In this document: piece after piece, positions 30,689-33,327 of the stretch
How positions within the stretch are numbered: the stretch's first letter is position 1
Layout: every line of letters begins with the position of its first letter
Assembly: GCF_910577345.1 (NCBI RefSeq)
Contig: NZ_CAJTMT010000025.1
Location: 14,991 to 48,317 of the forward strand
Source: an uncultured Duncaniella sp.
Lineage (GTDB): Bacteria > Bacteroidota > Bacteroidia > Bacteroidales > Muribaculaceae
DNA length: 33,327 nt
Direction: 5' to 3'
Notes under the pieces: generated by a model
Database searches by the model: none
Seen by the model: the letters and a program-made list of their open reading frames with translations, nothing else
Told to the model about the DNA's origin: nothing
Translations under genes and position numbers: made by a program

Positions 30689-31498
30689 ATGGCATCTATC
30701 TTAGACAATCGTCCCGCTCTTCGCGAGGAAGTGGAAAAAGTGGCTGAAGTAGCCGGTTACCTCTGGCAAAAAGGCTGGGCCGAACGCAACGGCGGCAACA
30801 TCACTGTCAACATCACTGAGCATGTGGATGACGAAATCCGCAAAATGCCTGCCATCGCACCCGCAACTCCCATCGGTCTCACCCTCCCCGAACTCAAGGG
30901 ATGCTACTTCTACTGCAAGGGAACCAACAAGCGTATGCGCGACCTTGCCCGCCGTCCTATGGAAAACGGTTCAGTTATCCGCATCACCGACGACTGCGCT
31001 CACTATGAAATCATCGCTGACAACCCCGTGAAGCCCACATCCGAACTTCCCTCACACCTTGCAGTCCACAACTATCTTATCTCTAACGGTTCTCCCTACA
31101 AGGCATCGCTCCACACCCACCCCATCGAGCTCGTGGCCCTCAGCCACTGCAAGAAGTATCTTGAAAAGGATGTGGCCACCCGTCTTCTCTGGAGCATGAT
31201 TCCCGAAACCAAGGCATTCTGCCCCCGTGGTCTCGGCATCATCCCCTACCAGCTTCCCTCATCGAACGCCCTCGCCGAATCGACCATCAAGGAACTCGGT
31301 GACTACGACGTCACACTCTGGGAAAAGCACGGTGTGTTTGCAGTCGATACCGACATCATGGCAGCATTCGACCAGGTCGACGTGCTCAACAAGTCTGCAC
31401 AAATCTACATCTGCGCCAAGAACATGGGCTTCGAGCCTGACGGTATGTCGGACGAGCAGATGAAGGAAATGACCGTTGCCTTCAACCTCCCGAAGTAA
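30689..31498 (+). CDS. rhaD: Rhamnulose-1-phosphate aldolase RhaD
   Basis: Cleaves L-rhamnulose-1-phosphate into dihydroxyacetone phosphate and L-lactaldehyde. A class II zinc aldolase of 269 aa (E. coli RhaD is 274). The zinc ligands H142 and H144 (SLHTHP) and H214 (EKHG), and the catalytic E119 (TSELPSH), are present. The N-terminal AERNGGNITV is also typical. The frame is open upstream into rhaT, but ATG 30689, 38 bp after rhaT, gives the family start. It is the last gene of the operon, closed by the strong terminator at 31563-31618. The lactaldehyde it makes is the substrate of FucO, encoded at 4689-5843. Confidence 0.95.
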   Translation: MASILDNRPALREEVEKVAEVAGYLWQKGWAERNGGNITVNITEHVDDEIRKMPAIAPATPIGLTLPELKGCYFYCKGTNKRMRDLARRPMENGSVIRITDDCAHYEIIADNPVKPTSELPSHLAVHNYLISNGSPYKASLHTHPIELVALSHCKKYLEKDVATRLLWSMIPETKAFCPRGLGIIPYQLPSSNALAESTIKELGDYDVTLWEKHGVFAVDTDIMAAFDQVDVLNKSAQIYICAKNMGFEPDGMSDEQMKEMTVAFNLPK

Positions 31499-31562
31499 AT
31501 ACCTACTTCATGAAATAATTTCCGAAGGGATGGATTTTCCTACGGAAAAGCACTGTAACATT

Positions 31563-31618
31563 GGCGGCAATATCGGAATCACCCTTTAAGTAAGGATTCC
31601 GGCATTGCCGCCTTTCTT
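31563..31618 (+). terminator. Terminator of the rhamnose operon
   Basis: A long stem, GGCGGCAAT plus CGGAATC (31563-31580) with their complements at 31595-31612 around two unpaired bases on each side, is followed by TTTCTT. A smaller TTTCCG/CGGAAA hairpin precedes it at about 31518-31545. Confidence 0.88.
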
Positions 31619-31776
31619 GTAGCTATACAGCGAGTAGGAAACGAAAGGCAACTCAATCATTCACATTTTTCTTCTCAAAAATGTCGGTAGTTTCTTCCAC
31701 TTCATTGCAAATGAAAAAAACGGCTCTATAGAATGTTAAAGTCATGAAATAACAATGGAGATATAGGCTTTTTATT

Positions 31777-31784
31777 TAATTTTG
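31777..31784 (+). promoter_or_regulatory. -7 box of the 59-aa membrane protein gene
   Basis: TAATTTTG is an exact TAnnTTTG match 35 bp before the start codon. A matching -33 TTTG is not seen at the right distance. Confidence 0.5.
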
Positions 31785-31818
31785 TCTATAGTAATAAACC
31801 AACAACCGACAGCAAATC

Positions 31819-31998
31819 ATGAATTTCCAAACCCTCACAATATTTCTTCCGCTGCTTGGAGCGATTTACGGAGTATCTCTTGGCATGTATATCAGAAGCG
31901 AACACAAAACGCCAAGAAAAAGAACTGTCCTCCTGATTTCAGGAATATTACTTTTCCTGATATGTGTCGCAGTCCTTGTCAAAGCTTTTACAGATTGA
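31819..31998 (+). CDS. 59-aa small membrane protein
   Basis: Not recognised. It has two hydrophobic helices (about 5-23, TLTIFLPLLGAIYGVSLGM, and 37-54, VLLISGILLFLICVAVLV) joined by a short basic loop (RSEHKTPRKRT), so both ends probably face the periplasm with the basic loop in the cytoplasm. A -7 box lies at a sensible distance upstream. No neighbour suggests a role: the rha operon ends with a terminator before it and non-coding repeats follow. The overlapping minus-strand frame at 31866-32105 has no comparable support. Confidence 0.6.
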   Translation: MNFQTLTIFLPLLGAIYGVSLGMYIRSEHKTPRKRTVLLISGILLFLICVAVLVKAFTD

Positions 31999-32387
31999 AT
32001 CTGATATAAGCACATCCCCGCAAACCGGAACGGCACAGCCTGTAACCCAATTACGGATAAAAAACAGCACCCTAAAAGCCAATAAATGTCAATGGATAAA
32101 TTCAATGGTTCGGTAAGTTTTTCACAACAGACTGAATATCAGATTTTTGCAAAATTAAAACTATAAACATAAACTACTGATTATCAGTATATTCCAAAAT
32201 TCTTACCGACTCATTGAAATTAATGTCTTAATAAATAAGTATATCTAACAATATCTCCACTACAGATCTGTCGGCCACCTCTATATACCTGTGACCCATA
32301 TCTATAGCTCTGTAAGTGCCCCACCTTATTCTAACCATTCCGATGAAATTGCCAATTACATGTACCGGTCATGCAATAACCAATCGC
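31999..32387. other. AT-rich non-coding stretch
   Basis: No gene, RNA or clear repeat is seen up to the dispersed repeat at 32388. Short frames here are interrupted and compositionally random. Confidence 0.5.
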
Positions 32388-32542
32388 CCGGATGGCAACC
32401 TGTAAGCAGCGAAGCTGCGATGCGATCATAGCCCCACATCGAGCGGCAACGCAATGAAGCCCGCAGGGCGAAATTGCGTGCCGTGAAGGTGTGGGGTTAT
32501 CGGATGACATACAGCCACGGGCATCGAAGATGTCCGATAATA
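32388..32542 (+). repeat. Structured dispersed repeat, copy 2
   Basis: Same order as copy 1: CCGGATGGCA, AGCAGCGAAGCTGCGA hairpin, and outer arms TAGCCCCACA (32429-32438)/TGTGGGGTTA (32490-32499). The inner stem is GGCAACGCAAT (32445-32455)/ATTGCGTGCC (32473-32482), capped by GCCC-GCA-GGGC (32459-32469), and the copy ends in the box CGGGCATCGAAGATGTCC plus GATAATA. Stem bases differ from copy 1 but pairing is kept. Confidence 0.8.
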
Positions 32543-32646
32543 TCATCCCGGCATACCTAAACCAATCATCTGATATTTAACCATTTCAAGGTAATATCAG
32601 GTATTTTTCATTCCACCAATTATACTAATTATCAGGAAGCGTGTGT

Positions 32647-32704
32647 TATTATCGGACATCTTCGATGCCCGTAGCGATGAAATTATCCAGTTACCCCACG
32701 CCTC
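32647..32704 (-). repeat. Dispersed repeat, copy 3, 3' half only
   Basis: Read on the minus strand it gives GAGGCGTGGGG, then a GGAT segment, then CGGGCATCGAAGATGTCC and GATAATA, matching the last part of copies 1 and 2. The similarity stops at about 32704, where the IS110-type leader begins. The missing half is therefore probably on the far side of that element. Copies 2 and 3 face each other, with their 25-bp terminal boxes inverted about 105 bp apart. Confidence 0.75.
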
Positions 32705-32711
32705 TATTAGA

Positions 32712-32741
32712 TTTGCATCATGAAAGAAAAGATTAACTTTG
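32712..32741 (+). promoter_or_regulatory. Promoter at the IS110 left end
   Basis: TTTG (32712-32715), 18 bp, TAACTTTG (32734-32741) is a full Bacteroidota promoter only a few bases inside the inferred element end, placed to transcribe the non-coding leader. Confidence 0.75.
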
Positions 32742-32747
32742 CAGAGA

Positions 32748-32935
32748 TAAATCTTAAAAATATTAACAATTAAAAAAGAAGAACCTCCTAATGTCGCGTT
32801 AGCCTATCCACACCTCAGGTCTGAAAGACCACGTCGCGTTACAGGTACGACATTATTATCAGGGCTAAAGCCAGAGAGTAAATAAAGATATTATACTTTG
32901 GAATTTATTATCATAGTATCGGCCGCCCCGACCTG
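32748..32935 (+). ncRNA. Candidate IS110 bridge RNA
   Basis: IS110-family elements encode a non-coding bridge RNA in the end preceding the recombinase; it pairs with donor and target DNA through internal loops. Here TAATGTCG (32789-32796) pairs with CGACATTA (32848-32855). Inside is an internal loop closed by hairpin GGTCT-GAA-AGACC (32818-32830). The 5' loop strand contains CCACACCT (32808-32815), which matches the repeat family flanking the element. A second hairpin GGCT-AA-AGCC (32863-32872) and a longer AT-rich stem (about 32888-32921) follow. RNA ends are estimates: the start is taken about 7 bp after the -7 box. Confidence 0.6.
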
Positions 32936-32961
32936 GAGATTCTTCACATTAGAAAATCATT

Positions 32962-33327
32962 ATGCAAATTTATGGAATTGATCTGGCATCTGAAAAATTT
33001 GATGTAAGTTTTATTGACAACCGTGGCATAGCCAGACACATCGTCGTAAGAAATAGGAAGGCTCAGATCGAGAGGTTTCTCGACAAGCTTCCTGATGGTT
33101 GCCGTATCGTGGCGGAGCATACGGGAGTGTATGGTGACTTGCTGTTGAAGCTGGCGGACATCAGGAGCATCCCGGTGAGCTATGTGTCGGGATATGAGAT
33201 AAGACACAGCATAGGTCTGTGCCGTGGAAAGAGTGATCCGATGGACGCCGCACGTATCCGGGAATATGGTGAGCGGCACATGGACAAACTGGAAGATACA
33301 CATTTTCCGTCGGATACGGTATATGAG
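32962..33327 (+). CDS. IS110-family recombinase (transposase), N-terminal 122 residues
   Basis: RNA-guided DEDD recombinase that moves the element. The visible part is the RuvC-like catalytic domain. The start MQIYGIDLASEKFDV contains the first Asp (D7), AEHTGVYG contains the Glu (E52), and GKSDPMDAARI contains the last two Asp (D92, D95). The order and spacing are those of IS110-family enzymes. The frame is open to the window end; the C-terminal Tnp20 domain with the catalytic Ser lies beyond. Its base composition is unlike the AT-rich surroundings. A shadow frame on the opposite strand (32944-33303) is an artefact. Confidence 0.92.
   Translation, partial: MQIYGIDLASEKFDVSFIDNRGIARHIVVRNRKAQIERFLDKLPDGCRIVAEHTGVYGDLLLKLADIRSIPVSYVSGYEIRHSIGLCRGKSDPMDAARIREYGERHMDKLEDTHFPSDTVYE

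Larger units (their letters stand above)
32705..33327 (+). mobile_element. IS110-family insertion element, left part
   Basis: It begins where repeat copy 3 is broken off, has no terminal inverted repeat, carries a ~250-bp non-coding left end, and then the DEDD recombinase. All of this is typical of IS110-family elements. The right end is outside the window, so the exact boundaries and completeness are unknown. Confidence 0.75.

Noticed and set aside
31866..32105. Minus-strand frame of 79 codons with a hydrophobic start
   Set aside because: No promoter-like element or conserved pattern; it overlaps the better supported 59-aa gene on the plus strand.
32944..33303. Open frame on the minus strand at the right edge
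   Set aside because: It lies antisense to the IS110 recombinase, whose plus-strand frame carries all DEDD residues.

Overview
The window looks like a chromosomal segment of a gut Bacteroidales bacterium, most likely Muribaculaceae or a close relative. Three things point there: repeated matches to the Bacteroidota promoter (TTTG near -33, TAnnTTTG near -7) ahead of several genes, little sign of Shine-Dalgarno use, and protein types typical of the order (TonB receptor with a carboxypeptidase-regulatory-like domain, lipoprotein with an SDDD surface-export signal, single-polypeptide rhamnose pathway enzymes). The family-level placement is inference.

Layout. 1-570: tandem tRNA genes, two Gly(GCC), the first cut by the window edge, and two Leu(GAG), each Leu followed by a terminator. 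571-1023: non-coding, with one copy of a structured dispersed repeat ending in four tandem 19-bp units. 1024-3503 (minus): an exported hypothetical protein, an EVE/PUA-like protein and a second exported hypothetical protein. 3752-7916 (plus): rfbA, fucO (lactaldehyde reductase), a strong terminator, rfbD, an overlapping vsr endonuclease, and a small DUF6291-like gene. 8073-17256 (minus): a seven-gene envelope operon running from a TonB-dependent receptor through a surface lipoprotein, an outer-membrane barrel protein, an ABC ATPase and permease, and a membrane-anchored protein to a periplasmic lipoprotein. 17417-21972 (minus): FAD-dependent oxidoreductase, MATE exporter and MFS transporter. 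22181-23209: a 55-aa small protein and an AT-rich HEPN/Abi-like protein, a small defence-type island. 23342-26129: malate dehydrogenase and the GTPase Der. 26322-31498: L-rhamnose catabolic operon rhaB-rhaA-rhaT-rhaD. Between rhaA and rhaT sits a four-helix-bundle (S23/IVP-like) gene enclosed by 36-bp inverted repeats. 31819-31998: a 59-aa membrane protein. 32388-32704: two more copies of the dispersed repeat. 32705-33327: the left end and 5' part of an IS110-family element that appears to interrupt the last repeat copy.

How genes work together. RhaT imports L-rhamnose; RhaA, RhaB and RhaD convert it to DHAP and L-lactaldehyde. FucO, encoded about 20 kb away between the dTDP-rhamnose synthesis genes rfbA and rfbD, can reduce the lactaldehyde to 1,2-propanediol. 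The window therefore holds both making (dTDP-L-rhamnose) and breaking of the same sugar.

Most interesting signals. (1) The non-coding leader of the IS110 recombinase has its own Bacteroidota promoter and a bridge-RNA-like fold. The 5' side of its internal loop contains CCACACCT, which matches the repeat family the element seems to have entered. (2) The dispersed repeat keeps its hairpins by paired base changes although the stem sequences differ. (3) The S23-like gene with inverted-repeat ends looks like a compact inserted unit inside an operon.
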